Source: Candidatus Krumholzibacteriia bacterium (GTDB taxonomy: Bacteria > Krumholzibacteriota > Krumholzibacteriia > Krumholzibacteriales > Krumholzibacteriaceae). Taken from it: a DNA stretch of 36,595 nucleotides. Of this stretch, positions 1-8,296 are shown piece after piece. Under the pieces are notes generated by a model that saw nothing but the letters and a program-made list of their open reading frames with translations, ran no database searches and had not been told where the DNA came from. The stretch lies in NCBI GenBank assembly GCA_023131975.1, contig JAGLYV010000080.1, positions 1-36,595 on the forward strand. Direction: 5' to 3'. Position 1 is the first letter of the stretch; each line of letters begins with the position of its first letter. Position numbers and translations under genes: made by a program.

Positions 1-1348
1 TCATGACCGCAAGATCACCGGTGTGTATCCAGCCCGCCTCGTCTATTGTCTCCGCCGTAGCCTCCGGTTTGTTGTAATAACCCCTCATCACCTGATATCC
101 CCGGCAGCACAATTCTCCCTGTTCACCTAACGGGACTATCAGACCCGTCTCCGGAGAGATGATCTTGACCTCGGTATGAGGGATCGGAGGGCCTACTGTC
201 GTCGTTCGCATCTCGAGCGACCCGTTGTACGGTGTCTGGGTGATCACCGGAGAGGTCTCCGTCTGCCCGTAGGCGATCGTGACCTCTTTCATATTCATCT
301 CGTCGTTCACCCTCTTCATCACCTCGACAGGACAGGGTGCTCCCGCCATGATTCCCGTGCGCAGACTCCCCAGGTCGTAGTCACTGAAATTCGGCAGGGC
401 AAGTTCGGCGATAAACATCGTCGGCACACCATGAAGGGCCGTACATCTTTCCTTCTCTACCGCCTCGAGGACCTTTTCCGGTTCGAAATATTCTCCGGGA
501 ACCACCATCGTAGCCCCGTGGGTGACACAGGCCAGATTCGAGAGGACCATTCCGAAACAATGGTAGAATGGGACGGGGATACAGAGCCTGTCCCTGTGAC
601 TGAACCTCATAGTCTCACCGACATGATAGCCGTTGTTCAGAATATTATAGTGCGTCAGGCTCGCTCCCTTCGGCATCCCTGTCGTTCCTGAGGTATACTG
701 TACATTGATGATGTCATCGAAATCGAGTTCCCTGCGTCTCTTTTCGAAATCATCATCGTCGACACTCGTGCCAAGCGCCATGAACTGATCGGGAGAGAAC
801 ATCCCCAGCTCTTCGCCTGTACCACCGATAAGGATGACGTTCTTCAGAAGCGGAAGGGTCTTTGAATCGAGTTTTCCCGGTTCTGAAGTCGCCAGCTCGG
901 GCACGACCTCGTTCAGCATCTCCACATAGTTCGAGCTTTTGAACGTCGGAATGAGGATGAGAGACTGAACCTCCGCGTCCTTGAGTCCATACTCAAGTTC
1001 GTGTGTCCTGTAGGCAGGATTGACGGTCACCAGCACCGCGCCGATCAGAGCCGTGGCAAACTGTGCTATTACCCATTCGGGGTGGTTGGTCGCCCAGATG
1101 GCCACGCGGTCACCCTTTTTGACACCCAGCGCCATGAGACTTTTCGCTGCTTTTTTGCTGACTTTGTACAACTGCGCGTATGTGTATCTCTCGTCTCTCG
1201 GCACGAAGACGAGGGCTTCGTGATCAGGATATGTCCTGGCAATACGTTCGAACATCACGCCGATCGTCTCACCGATAAGAGGCTCGTCGGAGCCCACGAA
1301 TATGTAACTCCTGCCGCCTCTGTGCATGCTGTAACGTTCTGTGCTCAT
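1..1348 (-). CDS. AMP-binding acyl-CoA synthetase (ACSF2/FadD-like), C-terminus cut by window edge
   Basis: ATP-dependent activation of a carboxylic or fatty acid to its CoA thioester through an acyl-adenylate. The minus-strand frame is open from ATG at 1348 to base 1, about 449 residues, so the C-terminal lid domain lies outside. Adenylating-enzyme motifs are visible: the phosphate-binding loop YTSGTTGMPKG from residue 218, then AYGQTETSPV, and near the edge GWIHTGDLA. The text between motifs (NPAYRTHELEYGLKDAE, GYQVMRGYYNKPEAT) resembles the medium/long-chain ACSF2/FadD35 group more than acetyl-CoA synthetase. A GAGGGG Shine-Dalgarno sits about 7 nt upstream of the ATG. It lies 18 nt downstream of the DoxX-like gene and is probably the last gene of that operon. 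The acyl substrate cannot be told from sequence. Confidence 0.9.
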   Translation of the reverse strand, partial: MSTERYSMHRGGRSYIFVGSDEPLIGETIGVMFERIARTYPDHEALVFVPRDERYTYAQLYKVSKKAAKSLMALGVKKGDRVAIWATNHPEWVIAQFATALIGAVLVTVNPAYRTHELEYGLKDAEVQSLILIPTFKSSNYVEMLNEVVPELATSEPGKLDSKTLPLLKNVILIGGTGEELGMFSPDQFMALGTSVDDDDFEKRRRELDFDDIINVQYTSGTTGMPKGASLTHYNILNNGYHVGETMRFSHRDRLCIPVPFYHCFGMVLSNLACVTHGATMVVPGEYFEPEKVLEAVEKERCTALHGVPTMFIAELALPNFSDYDLGSLRTGIMAGAPCPVEVMKRVNDEMNMKEVTIAYGQTETSPVITQTPYNGSLEMRTTTVGPPIPHTEVKIISPETGLIVPLGEQGELCCRGYQVMRGYYNKPEATAETIDEAGWIHTGDLAVM

Positions 1349-1366
1349 GGTCAGCCCCTCTTTCGG

Positions 1367-1897
1367 CTAGTTACGGCGGCCAAGGGTGAACCGGTAGGAT
1401 GGCGCGAAATATATGATCATGGCCGATAGCATGAAGACGATATCCTCGAGGATTTTTTTCCAGGCATAGGTCGCGCCGAAACCACACCCGCAGTCGAAAT
1501 ATACATCCATGAACGGGGTTCCCTCCCCATTCATTATATCGAACGTCCTGTATATGACCACCGCGATGAAGATCGCGTTCATGACGATAAACGTAAACGC
1601 AGATCCCCTCATGAAAATACCCGTCAGCAGGGAAAGGCTGCAGATTATCTCGACCCAGGGCAGTACGATCGCCATTATGTACAGGAGCGGGCCAATACCG
1701 ATCACCCTGTACATCCTGATCTCATCGGCGAACATCAGGGGCTTGTCGGCCTTCTGAAAAGCAGCGTAGATAAATACTGCAGCGAGGAATATCCGGCATG
1801 CCAGGACCAGGTAGTCCTTCCAGCGGGCCGAACCCTCCTGGAGACCTTCCTTCCCCCCGAAAACACCATTTCCGTTTATGTATTCATTTATCGCCAT
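1367..1897 (-). CDS. MauE/DoxX-family redox-associated membrane protein
   Basis: A 176-residue integral membrane protein with about four hydrophobic helices (roughly residues 28-48, 70-95, 98-115 and 148-165), matching the four-helix DoxX/MauE fold. Members are linked to disulfide or sulfur redox chemistry, for example MauE in methylamine dehydrogenase maturation. A pair of cysteines in FDCGCGFG, in the loop before the last helix, could be redox active; that is inference. It starts 23 nt after the membrane rhodanese gene and ends 18 nt before the acyl-CoA ligase. The rhodanese/DoxX pairing suggests a sulfur or thiol relay at the membrane. The exact role is unknown. Confidence 0.75.
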   Translation of the reverse strand: MAINEYINGNGVFGGKEGLQEGSARWKDYLVLACRIFLAAVFIYAAFQKADKPLMFADEIRMYRVIGIGPLLYIMAIVLPWVEIICSLSLLTGIFMRGSAFTFIVMNAIFIAVVIYRTFDIMNGEGTPFMDVYFDCGCGFGATYAWKKILEDIVFMLSAMIIYFAPSYRFTLGRRN

Positions 1898-1920
1898 AAC
1901 GACCGTGATCCGTCTTTCTA

Positions 1921-2421
1921 TTAATAGTGCATGCCGGTCTCAAGAGGAAGTCCGGCCTCGAGCCAGCCCTCAAGCCCACCCCTGAAAACGGTTATCTTCC
2001 TGTAACCGAGGGTGAACAACTCTCTCGCCAGAAGCTCGGAATCATCACAGTATGGGCCTGTACAGTAGATAGCGAATTCCTCATCGAATGAGAGATATGG
2101 GGTCACGGTATCCAGGTAACTGCCAAACTCGAAATAGTCGAAAAGTATCGCTCCCGGAACATGCCCCTGATCGTAGTCTTCGGCCGTCCTCGAATCGAGT
2201 ACGATCCCTCCCCCATCGAGAAGTGACCTGAACTCATCGATCCCCACTATCCTTATTCCCTCGACCTCCTCCGTCTGGAACCCGTCCAGCACAGGGACTC
2301 CATTCATCTTCCTGAACGGATTTATCCCGTTCTCGGAAAACGCGTTGAACGTAAAGGCCGTTACGAAGGAAATCACCGTAAGGATGATCGCCTGAATTAT
2401 TCCATATCTGATCCGTTCCAT
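1921..2421 (-). CDS. membrane-anchored rhodanese-domain protein
   Basis: A single-domain rhodanese (sulfurtransferase fold) behind an N-terminal transmembrane segment (about residues 8-28). The catalytic loop is CTGPYCDDS with the expected active-site Cys, and the CH2-type motif VLDSRTAEDYDQGHVPGAI precedes it. The C-terminal VFRGGLEGWLEAGLPLE block is typical of the family. The likely role is sulfane-sulfur transfer or sensing on the periplasmic side. The ATG at 2421 puts basic residues directly before the hydrophobic stretch. An in-frame TTG at 2457 would add 12 residues and has a G-rich stretch immediately upstream, so the start is uncertain. It is the first gene of a minus-strand cluster with the DoxX-like protein and acyl-CoA ligase. 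Confidence 0.85.
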   Translation of the reverse strand: MERIRYGIIQAIILTVISFVTAFTFNAFSENGINPFRKMNGVPVLDGFQTEEVEGIRIVGIDEFRSLLDGGGIVLDSRTAEDYDQGHVPGAILFDYFEFGSYLDTVTPYLSFDEEFAIYCTGPYCDDSELLARELFTLGYRKITVFRGGLEGWLEAGLPLETGMHY

Positions 2422-2548
2422 AGACTGGAATATATACCCAGTCTCTCTGGAAAGCAACCCGTCCCGCGAAAGTAACTGGCCTCGAAATTCGTCGCGTCGC
2501 GCCCGCGGGTATTCCAGAAAATCCTACACAATATTCGCCGTCTGCAAT

Positions 2549-2554
2549 TATACT
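2549..2554. promoter_or_regulatory. shared AT-rich -10 candidate in a divergent promoter region
   Basis: The 167-bp gap between the divergent rhodanese and ParB-like genes contains TTATACT on the plus strand, while the same bases read on the minus strand give a TATAAT directly adjacent. A weak -35 (TACACA, 18-bp spacer) exists for the plus direction; no convincing -35 was seen for the minus direction. Back-to-back transcription from overlapping promoters is a guess. Confidence 0.3.
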
Positions 2555-2588
2555 GACTGTCCGTGTCGGAAAGGACTGGAAAGAAAGA

Positions 2589-3608
2589 ATGAAATTCATA
2601 AAACGACTTGAAAAGAAAATCATTCCATCGGTGAAAGAGATCATCTCGTCTCCATTCTGCTTCAGAGCTGTTCTGCCGGGAAACATTCATATACCGGGTA
2701 TCGAAGTACCCGGGGAAGGCCCGCCCGGATCAGGGACCGGCGATCACGACCTGATCGAGTCGATTCGGACTCACGGGATCATCGAGCCACCTCTCATCAT
2801 CCTCAGGGGCGGCGAAACCTGTATAGTCACCGGGCACCGGCGCCTCGCCGCCGCGGCAGGCGCGGGCATGACAGATACCGACATGCTCCTTATGGACATG
2901 GATATCCCCGAAGACGCCGTTCCAGCCCCGATCCTGAATATCTGGCTCGAATCGGCCAGCCGGGGAGCGGTTCTCTCCGACCTGGAGAGACTCCTGCTTC
3001 TGTCCGGGGCACAAACTCTTGCCGGACCGAACCTGGAAGAGATCATGCCCATTCTGTCCCATGCATTTGGACGGGACATCTCCACGACTTTCGCGGGAAG
3101 ACTTCTCGCTCTCCTGGACATGCCTGCCCCCGTCAGGACCGCTTTGCATGACGGCAGGATAAAGACAGGCGATCTGCTGACACTCGGTTCGCATTCTTCG
3201 ATCGACATCTATGAGGCAGCCACATTGCTCCTTGACGAAAAGATGAGCCGTGGTGGGATGAAGAAGGCTATAAGACTTGTCCTGTATCTCGCCGACCAGC
3301 ACGGAAACGGGTGGAAGGCCGCCCTGGAACAATCGGATGACCCGACCCTGCCCCTGGCCGTCCGGCTTGGAAAAGCCTGTTATCCGCGCCTGGAAAAAGA
3401 CAGGATGGAAATCGCGAAACTGATCGATAGCATGGGCCTCCCCGCGGAAGCATCGATCAATCCTCCGGACAACCTCGAGGGCGGAGGTTACACTTTGAAT
3501 GTCAGAATACGTGACGAAGCCCGGTTTTCCGTGATTCTGGAAAAACTGACGGCCGCGCGATCAACCGGCACGATAGAAAGACTGTTGAATATTCTTAAAG
3601 GAAAATAA
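2589..3608 (+). CDS. ParB/Spo0J-like nuclease-fold protein, not next to parA
   Basis: A 339-residue protein with a ParB N-terminal domain. DLIESIRTHGIIEPPLIIL is followed by the nucleotide-binding box as TGHRRLAAAAGAG (about residues 81-93), the counterpart of GERRxRA. A ParB-type helical DNA-binding region follows (about 125-205), including FAGRLLALLDMPAPVRTALH and GRIKTGDLLTL. The C-terminal 80 residues may form a dimerization part. Canonical ParB is a CTPase clamp for chromosome segregation, but here there is no ParA partner and neighbours are metabolic, so a transcription-factor or nucleoid-associated role (as in Noc-like or SpoVT-linked homologues) is possible. It is transcribed divergently from the rhodanese operon and convergently with the TPR lipoprotein. 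GGAAAG about 8 nt upstream supports the start. Confidence 0.75.
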   Translation: MKFIKRLEKKIIPSVKEIISSPFCFRAVLPGNIHIPGIEVPGEGPPGSGTGDHDLIESIRTHGIIEPPLIILRGGETCIVTGHRRLAAAAGAGMTDTDMLLMDMDIPEDAVPAPILNIWLESASRGAVLSDLERLLLLSGAQTLAGPNLEEIMPILSHAFGRDISTTFAGRLLALLDMPAPVRTALHDGRIKTGDLLTLGSHSSIDIYEAATLLLDEKMSRGGMKKAIRLVLYLADQHGNGWKAALEQSDDPTLPLAVRLGKACYPRLEKDRMEIAKLIDSMGLPAEASINPPDNLEGGGYTLNVRIRDEARFSVILEKLTAARSTGTIERLLNILKGK

Positions 3609-3674
3609 AAGGGGGATGCGTGTGGGGCTGAGCGTTCCGGGTTTACAACGTTCAACTTGATTACCGCATCCCCT
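3603..3674 (-). terminator. inverted repeat with minus-strand T-tract, probable terminator of the TPR lipoprotein gene
   Basis: GGGGATGCG at 3612-3620 is the exact complement of CGCATCCCC at 3665-3673, enclosing 44 nt. Read on the minus strand, the second arm runs into CTTTTATTTT, a usable T-tract, just after the lipoprotein gene ends at 3718. The long loop makes it atypical. Confidence 0.45.
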
Positions 3675-3717
3675 GTAGATTGATACGTATCTGCCAGCTT
3701 TAAAGTTCCTGAAAAAA

Positions 3718-5232
3718 TCAGTATCCGGCGGCCTTCCAGGTATCGATTTTCTTTCTGATCTTTGCCGCGTCAGGATCGTTCGGCACATACTCCAGATATA
3801 TCTGATAGACTTCGAGAGCTCTTTTGTACACTTTGGAACTCTCGGCCAATCCGCCAAGCTCCTTGTAGACCCAGGGCATATCCCTGATCACCCTGTTCTC
3901 GTCCATTTTGATCAGCCTCTCCAGGGTGCTCGTCATCCTCGGCATATTATCCGTCCCCTTGTACGCCTGGTACATCACCGTCCTGAGCGCAAAATCCTCC
4001 GGCCTCCTCGTACTTATCAACTCCAGATATGTCAGCGCGGTGTAGAAATCCCGCGCGTTGAAAAAGAAGATCCCTCTCTGATAATCGAGTTCATCCTGGT
4101 TGATCAGCTTGCCGAGACCGGGAGAGGAAAGTATCTTCTCCCCGGCTTCGACCTTCCCGTTCACTGCCAGCACCCTGGCCAGCTGGAAAAACCCCCGCAG
4201 GTAATTCGTATCGAGGTCATAGGCGCCGAAGATCGATTCGGCAGCAGACTCCCCGTCTCCATTGAATGCCTGGGCAACGGCGCGTGAAAAGAAAAGTCCG
4301 GCATCGTTGGGACACTTCTCCGTGAGATGACCATAGAGCGCTGTGGCCCTTTCATAATTACCGGTGATCAGGGCGTCTTCTGCTTCGAGCATCATGGTGT
4401 ACTTCTGGGGCAGAGCTCCCTCGAGTATCGACGGGTCTGCCATCACCTCGGTGATGACGCCGCCGAAGAATCTCAGATCATATGGTATGGCCCCACCGAT
4501 CGCCCCGAGATTGATCGAGACCTGGGACGTAGCTATTTTCTTTCGCTTCAATATCCGCAAAAAATCGAGCAACACCCTGGTTCCCATCCTGCCTTCCGGA
4601 TCCTGAGCCTTCTGTCCGAGGAAAAAACCAAGATCAATATCGATTATCGCGGTCTCATCCGGACCGACCTCAAGATCCTCGATATTGGAAAAGGTGACCG
4701 GGATCCCGCCTATCGTACCATTCACATGCTTTCCGTCAGATACGAAATCGGTGAGATTGGCCCTCGTGTAGGGTCGCTTTTCACAAAGTACATTCTTCAG
4801 ATTATCCACCGAGCCGATCCCGACGGACCGTTTCGCGGGAAGGACCCATATGACTCTTTTAAAGAGTCCCGCTTTATGACCCAGGTTTACAGTCCCGCCC
4901 TGCTCGATGAAGCTGGCGATCTGATCGACTACAAGAATGTTCTTTCTCCTGAGATGATCTGCCGCGTTCTTGATCGTCTCCTCGTAACTCGGAGGAAACA
5001 CCCTCATATCGTCCGAACTGTCTATATGTATCAACACGTCAGCCTTGCTGTCAGCTATCACCCACGACTGCAGTACTTCGGCATTCGTCTCAGAACGTGA
5101 GATCTTGTTTATCGGATCGTTCAGGGCTATGGGCGACTTGCCACTGCACCCAGCCAGCAGCACGAGCAGCATCACCGGCAAAAATATCGTCGCCTGCATC
5201 CTGCCTTTTTTCCAGAGTCTTACTGAATTCAT
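3718..5232 (-). CDS. secreted lipoprotein with TPR repeats
   Basis: The start at 5232 is chosen because GGAGGA lies 5 nt upstream; a second in-frame ATG at 5247 lies 5' of that site. The N-terminus is basic then hydrophobic and ends in the lipobox LLAGC, so the mature protein should be a lipid-anchored envelope protein (504 residues before cleavage). The first half (about 40-270) is a globular region of unrecognised family, alpha/beta-looking, with stretches such as ADVLIHIDSSDDMRVFPPSY. The second half (about 275-500) is a run of TPR-like helix pairs (GNYERATALYGHLTEKCPND, ALEVYQIYLEYVPNDPDA). TPRs usually mediate assembly of envelope complexes. It is convergent with the ParB-like gene and monocistronic by layout. 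No specific function can be given. Confidence 0.8.
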   Translation of the reverse strand: MNSVRLWKKGRMQATIFLPVMLLVLLAGCSGKSPIALNDPINKISRSETNAEVLQSWVIADSKADVLIHIDSSDDMRVFPPSYEETIKNAADHLRRKNILVVDQIASFIEQGGTVNLGHKAGLFKRVIWVLPAKRSVGIGSVDNLKNVLCEKRPYTRANLTDFVSDGKHVNGTIGGIPVTFSNIEDLEVGPDETAIIDIDLGFFLGQKAQDPEGRMGTRVLLDFLRILKRKKIATSQVSINLGAIGGAIPYDLRFFGGVITEVMADPSILEGALPQKYTMMLEAEDALITGNYERATALYGHLTEKCPNDAGLFFSRAVAQAFNGDGESAAESIFGAYDLDTNYLRGFFQLARVLAVNGKVEAGEKILSSPGLGKLINQDELDYQRGIFFFNARDFYTALTYLELISTRRPEDFALRTVMYQAYKGTDNMPRMTSTLERLIKMDENRVIRDMPWVYKELGGLAESSKVYKRALEVYQIYLEYVPNDPDAAKIRKKIDTWKAAGY

Positions 5233-5373
5233 ATCTTCCTCCATCATAGTCCGACGTTTTTTCTCTAATGGGAAGTCCCTCTCTAGTTCATAGAAGTGGT
5301 AACAACCCTCAAGAACTGTGAATGATTAGAATATACTATAAGTCAGTCGAAAAAAAGATAAGAATACGGATTC

Positions 5374-5401
5374 TTGACACAGGCTACCGACCGGCTGTAA
5401 C
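5374..5401 (+). promoter_or_regulatory. possible sigma-70 promoter for the phosphoglycerate mutase gene
   Basis: TTGACA at 5374-5379, a 16-bp spacer, then TGTAAC at 5396-5401 (a weak -10). It lies about 63 nt before the ATG at 5465, in the 232-bp divergent gap. Confidence 0.35.
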
Positions 5402-5464
5402 CTTCTGGAAAGAAATCCTGTCGATTGCCACGATACAAAGACCCATGAACCTGAGGAGACAGAA

Positions 5465-6670
5465 ATGTTTCGCAGACTCGTCACGGACAATAGCTCCAGA
5501 ATCATCTTTCTTGTACTGGACGGCCTGGGGGGAATAAGAAACGACGAATTCCCGATGACGGCCCTGGAAGCGGCGTCCACTCCGAATCTCGATGCCCTGG
5601 CCGCGAGCGCTGCCTGCGGGAGGTCCCTGCCGATATCGATCGGTGTCACGCCGGGAAGCGGCCCGGCGCATTTCGCCCTGTTCGGATATGACCCTCTCGC
5701 GCCGGAAAATGACGCTGGCAGGGGAGTGGTGGAAGTAACAGGCGTGGGGTTCGACCTTCACGATGACGACGTGGCTGTCAGGGGTAATTTCGCTACTATT
5801 GACGAACACGGAATCCTGACGGACCGCAGGGCGGGAAGAATCCCACACGAAGAAGGTATCAGGATATGCGGAAAACTGTCTGACAATATTCGGGAGATCG
5901 ATGGGGTGAAGATCCTCGTCATGCCCGTGCGCGAATACCGTTTCGGCCTTGTCCTCAGAGGCGATGGCCTCTCCCCCGAAGTCAACGAGACCGACCCGCA
6001 AAAGACCGGGCTCAAGCCGCTGCGGCCCGAAGCCATGAACCCTGCTGCCGGGAAGACAGCGGATATACTCGACAAATTTATCAAAAAGGCAACGGAGGTC
6101 CTCGCGGACGAACCCGCGGCCCGGACGACCCTGTTGAGAGGAATCTCGAAAAAACCGTCCATAGAACCTTTCAACTCAAGGTATGGACTCAATGGTGCCG
6201 CCATTGCGGCATACCCGCTTTACCGGGGCGTCGCCAGACTCTGCGGCATGGAACTGATCGATACCGGGTTCAGCCCGGCGGAAGAATTCGAGACTGTGCG
6301 CTCGGCCTGGGACGGCGGACACGATTTCTTTTTCATCCATATCAAAAAAACGGATTCTTATGGTGAAGACGGAAATATCGAGGGGAAAAGAAAGGTCATA
6401 GAAGAGGTAGACGCGGCCCTTCCCATACTACTCGGTCTGAAACCCGATGTCATCGTCGTCACGGGCGACCACTCGACGCCCTGCGCGATGAAAGCTCATT
6501 CGTGGCATCCGGTGCCTTTCCTGATAGGGTCGGATACCTGCGGCAGAGACGACGTGGATTCCTTCAGTGAAGCTGCCTGTGACAGGGGTTCTCTGGGTGT
6601 ATTTCCCGCATCCTCCATGATGGAACTCATACTCGCGAACGCGGGACGCCTGAAAAAATACGGGGCGTAG
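5465..6670 (+). CDS. apgM: 2,3-bisphosphoglycerate-independent phosphoglycerate mutase, archaeal (ApgM) type
   Basis: Interconverts 3- and 2-phosphoglycerate in glycolysis and gluconeogenesis using two metals and a phosphoserine intermediate (alkaline phosphatase superfamily). The length, 401 residues, fits the ApgM family (about 400) rather than the 510-residue GpmI. Visible elements are VLDGLGG (metal ligand D19), GVTPGSGPAHFALFGYDP with nucleophile S65, VTGDHSTPC and HSWHPVPFLI. In the block where many members read TDxxGHDG this one has TDSYGEDG, so an expected His metal ligand is Glu301. GAGGAG 7 nt upstream fixes the start. The gene stands alone, convergent with the MBL lipoprotein. In context it would link PEP made by the PEP carboxykinase to hexose and glycogen synthesis. 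Confidence 0.92.
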   Translation: MFRRLVTDNSSRIIFLVLDGLGGIRNDEFPMTALEAASTPNLDALAASAACGRSLPISIGVTPGSGPAHFALFGYDPLAPENDAGRGVVEVTGVGFDLHDDDVAVRGNFATIDEHGILTDRRAGRIPHEEGIRICGKLSDNIREIDGVKILVMPVREYRFGLVLRGDGLSPEVNETDPQKTGLKPLRPEAMNPAAGKTADILDKFIKKATEVLADEPAARTTLLRGISKKPSIEPFNSRYGLNGAAIAAYPLYRGVARLCGMELIDTGFSPAEEFETVRSAWDGGHDFFFIHIKKTDSYGEDGNIEGKRKVIEEVDAALPILLGLKPDVIVVTGDHSTPCAMKAHSWHPVPFLIGSDTCGRDDVDSFSEAACDRGSLGVFPASSMMELILANAGRLKKYGA

Positions 6671-6699
6671 GAAAGCACAAGAAAATACCGGCCTCATAC

Positions 6700-8094
6700 T
6701 TATTCCGTGAACTTCATACCGGCAATGGCCGCCTCCGTATCGTTCATATTGACGATTTCCTGGTCGCGGTCGCCGCCGGCATCGGTGGATACCTTTATCG
6801 CCCAGGCCTTGCCGTCATGTAAAAACATGACCCATTCCCAGAGACCAGACCCACTTTTCCCGGAACCGAGGGCATACCCCCACCGCCCGTAGGCAGAAAG
6901 CGCCATGTATTTACCGACCTGCAGGTCTTCCGCCCCGGCGATATGCATCTCATATTCCTGATTTGCTACGAGGAAGTCCGTCACCCTGTCATGGATATCC
7001 TGGAGAATGATCTCGACCCGGTGTGTCGGTTGCCAGGTCACCTCCACCTCGGAATATCCAGTCTCCGACCTCGAGGTCCACAGAATACGCCCGTTTCGAG
7101 CGCTCCCGGATCCTTCTTTCACCTCGAATCCTTCAGGAAGGTCCAGCTTGAAAGAGGGAGCGACGACATCGAATGTATATTTTTTATATACAGCCTGGAG
7201 GTTGAACGGGACCATATTTTCCTGTCTGTACCCTTCGGTCCCGGGCAGGATCGTACCGGTCGCCGCCTTCGATAGCGCTATTCCTTTCCGGATCGCGTTC
7301 TTTCCCGTCTCTATCACCAGATCGATATAGGACTGCTGCTTTCTCAATATATCCGGAGAAGAGACCATCCCCTGGCCGGGGACGACCCTGTCTATCCCCG
7401 TAGTCGCCAGCCTTCCCAGTATCGCCTTCCAGTTATCGAAATCGACACCCTGGTCACTCATGTTGGGATGATAGCCGTTACTGACGAGGCCACCCGCAAA
7501 AACGGTCCGCGTCCTGGGCACGGTGACGAAAACATCGCCTGCAGTATGCCCCGGTCCATCATAGTAGATCTCGGCCGAGATCCCGCCAAGGTCTACCACT
7601 GTCCGCCCGAGGACGAGAGAATCGGGCAGAGTCATCTTTACGTTGACCAGTTGCCTGTACGCCTGGGGCTTCTGATCACGGTAGTATGAGAGATAGATCG
7701 GCGTGTATTTTTCTATATCGTCCCTCGTCTCGCGGGTAGAGATGATGGTCGCTCCAACTCCCGCGAAAACGGAATTGCCCCACGTATGGTCGGGATGATA
7801 ATGGGTGTTGACCACGTATTTCACGGGAACGTCCGTAATCGATCTGATCGCCTCGAGCAGTTCCTCCGCCAGCTCGGGTGTATACCTTGTGTCGATCACC
7901 ATTACCGCTTCCGTGCCGATGATAAACCCCGAGTTTGCTCCGAGTCCATCCCCGGCGCCCGGGCCAGGCGCTATCCAGGCGTATACATCGTCCGCGACTT
8001 TAACGAGTCCGGTCTTTTCGAGATCCCCGTTCGCGCATCCTGTCAAGATCAGCGCTATCAACAGGCCCATACGGACTATGATCCTGTGTATCAT
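6700..8094 (-). CDS. metallo-beta-lactamase-fold lipoprotein with C-terminal extension
   Basis: The start at 8094 gives MIHRIIVRMG followed by a hydrophobic stretch and the lipobox LILTGC (Cys20), and GGGGAAGG lies upstream; an ATG further up (8145) would add a non-signal leader. The MBL domain (about 30-265) has HYHPDH at 98-103 and GPGHTAGD with H183. The usual bridging Asp (FTGDL) is Gly202 in FAGGLV, and the usual last His (PGHG) is Gln241 in PGQG, so the first zinc site looks intact and the second degraded. Residues about 295-464 form a second domain that ends in a PsbP/DUF1795-like pattern (weak resemblance). It resembles the periplasmic quinoprotein-relay-type hydrolases. The substrate is unknown. 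Confidence 0.82.
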   Translation of the reverse strand: MIHRIIVRMGLLIALILTGCANGDLEKTGLVKVADDVYAWIAPGPGAGDGLGANSGFIIGTEAVMVIDTRYTPELAEELLEAIRSITDVPVKYVVNTHYHPDHTWGNSVFAGVGATIISTRETRDDIEKYTPIYLSYYRDQKPQAYRQLVNVKMTLPDSLVLGRTVVDLGGISAEIYYDGPGHTAGDVFVTVPRTRTVFAGGLVSNGYHPNMSDQGVDFDNWKAILGRLATTGIDRVVPGQGMVSSPDILRKQQSYIDLVIETGKNAIRKGIALSKAATGTILPGTEGYRQENMVPFNLQAVYKKYTFDVVAPSFKLDLPEGFEVKEGSGSARNGRILWTSRSETGYSEVEVTWQPTHRVEIILQDIHDRVTDFLVANQEYEMHIAGAEDLQVGKYMALSAYGRWGYALGSGKSGSGLWEWVMFLHDGKAWAIKVSTDAGGDRDQEIVNMNDTEAAIAGMKFTE

Positions 8095-8211
8095 TCCCGT
8101 GCTGCCTTCCCCGGCCCACTCCGGGCCGTACTGATAATATTCCATCTATTCGATCGGCTATGTCCCGATTACAATTGATACTATTCCATCAGTCCATCCT
8201 GCCGTGTCTTG

Positions 8212-8240
8212 ATTATAGGGGAGATCGATGAATAAGTAAA
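8212..8240 (-). promoter_or_regulatory. sigma-70-type promoter for the MBL lipoprotein gene
   Basis: On the minus strand TTTACT (8240-8235), a 17-bp spacer and a perfect TATAAT (8217-8212). The -35 overlaps the T-tract of the thioredoxin terminator, so transcription ends and restarts within about 30 bp. It implies a 5' UTR of about 110 nt. Confidence 0.5.
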
Positions 8241-8265
8241 CGGGGACGGCAAATGCCGTCCCCGT
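8229..8265 (-). terminator. intrinsic terminator of the arsR-trx operon
   Basis: A perfect GC-rich hairpin: ACGGGGACGGCA at 8240-8251 and TGCCGTCCCCGT at 8254-8265. On the minus strand it is followed by a broken T-tract (TTACTTATT). It sits 31 nt after the thioredoxin stop codon. Confidence 0.75.
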
Positions 8266-8296
8266 AAATGAACCGGAAACTCTGACAGACAGGTCC

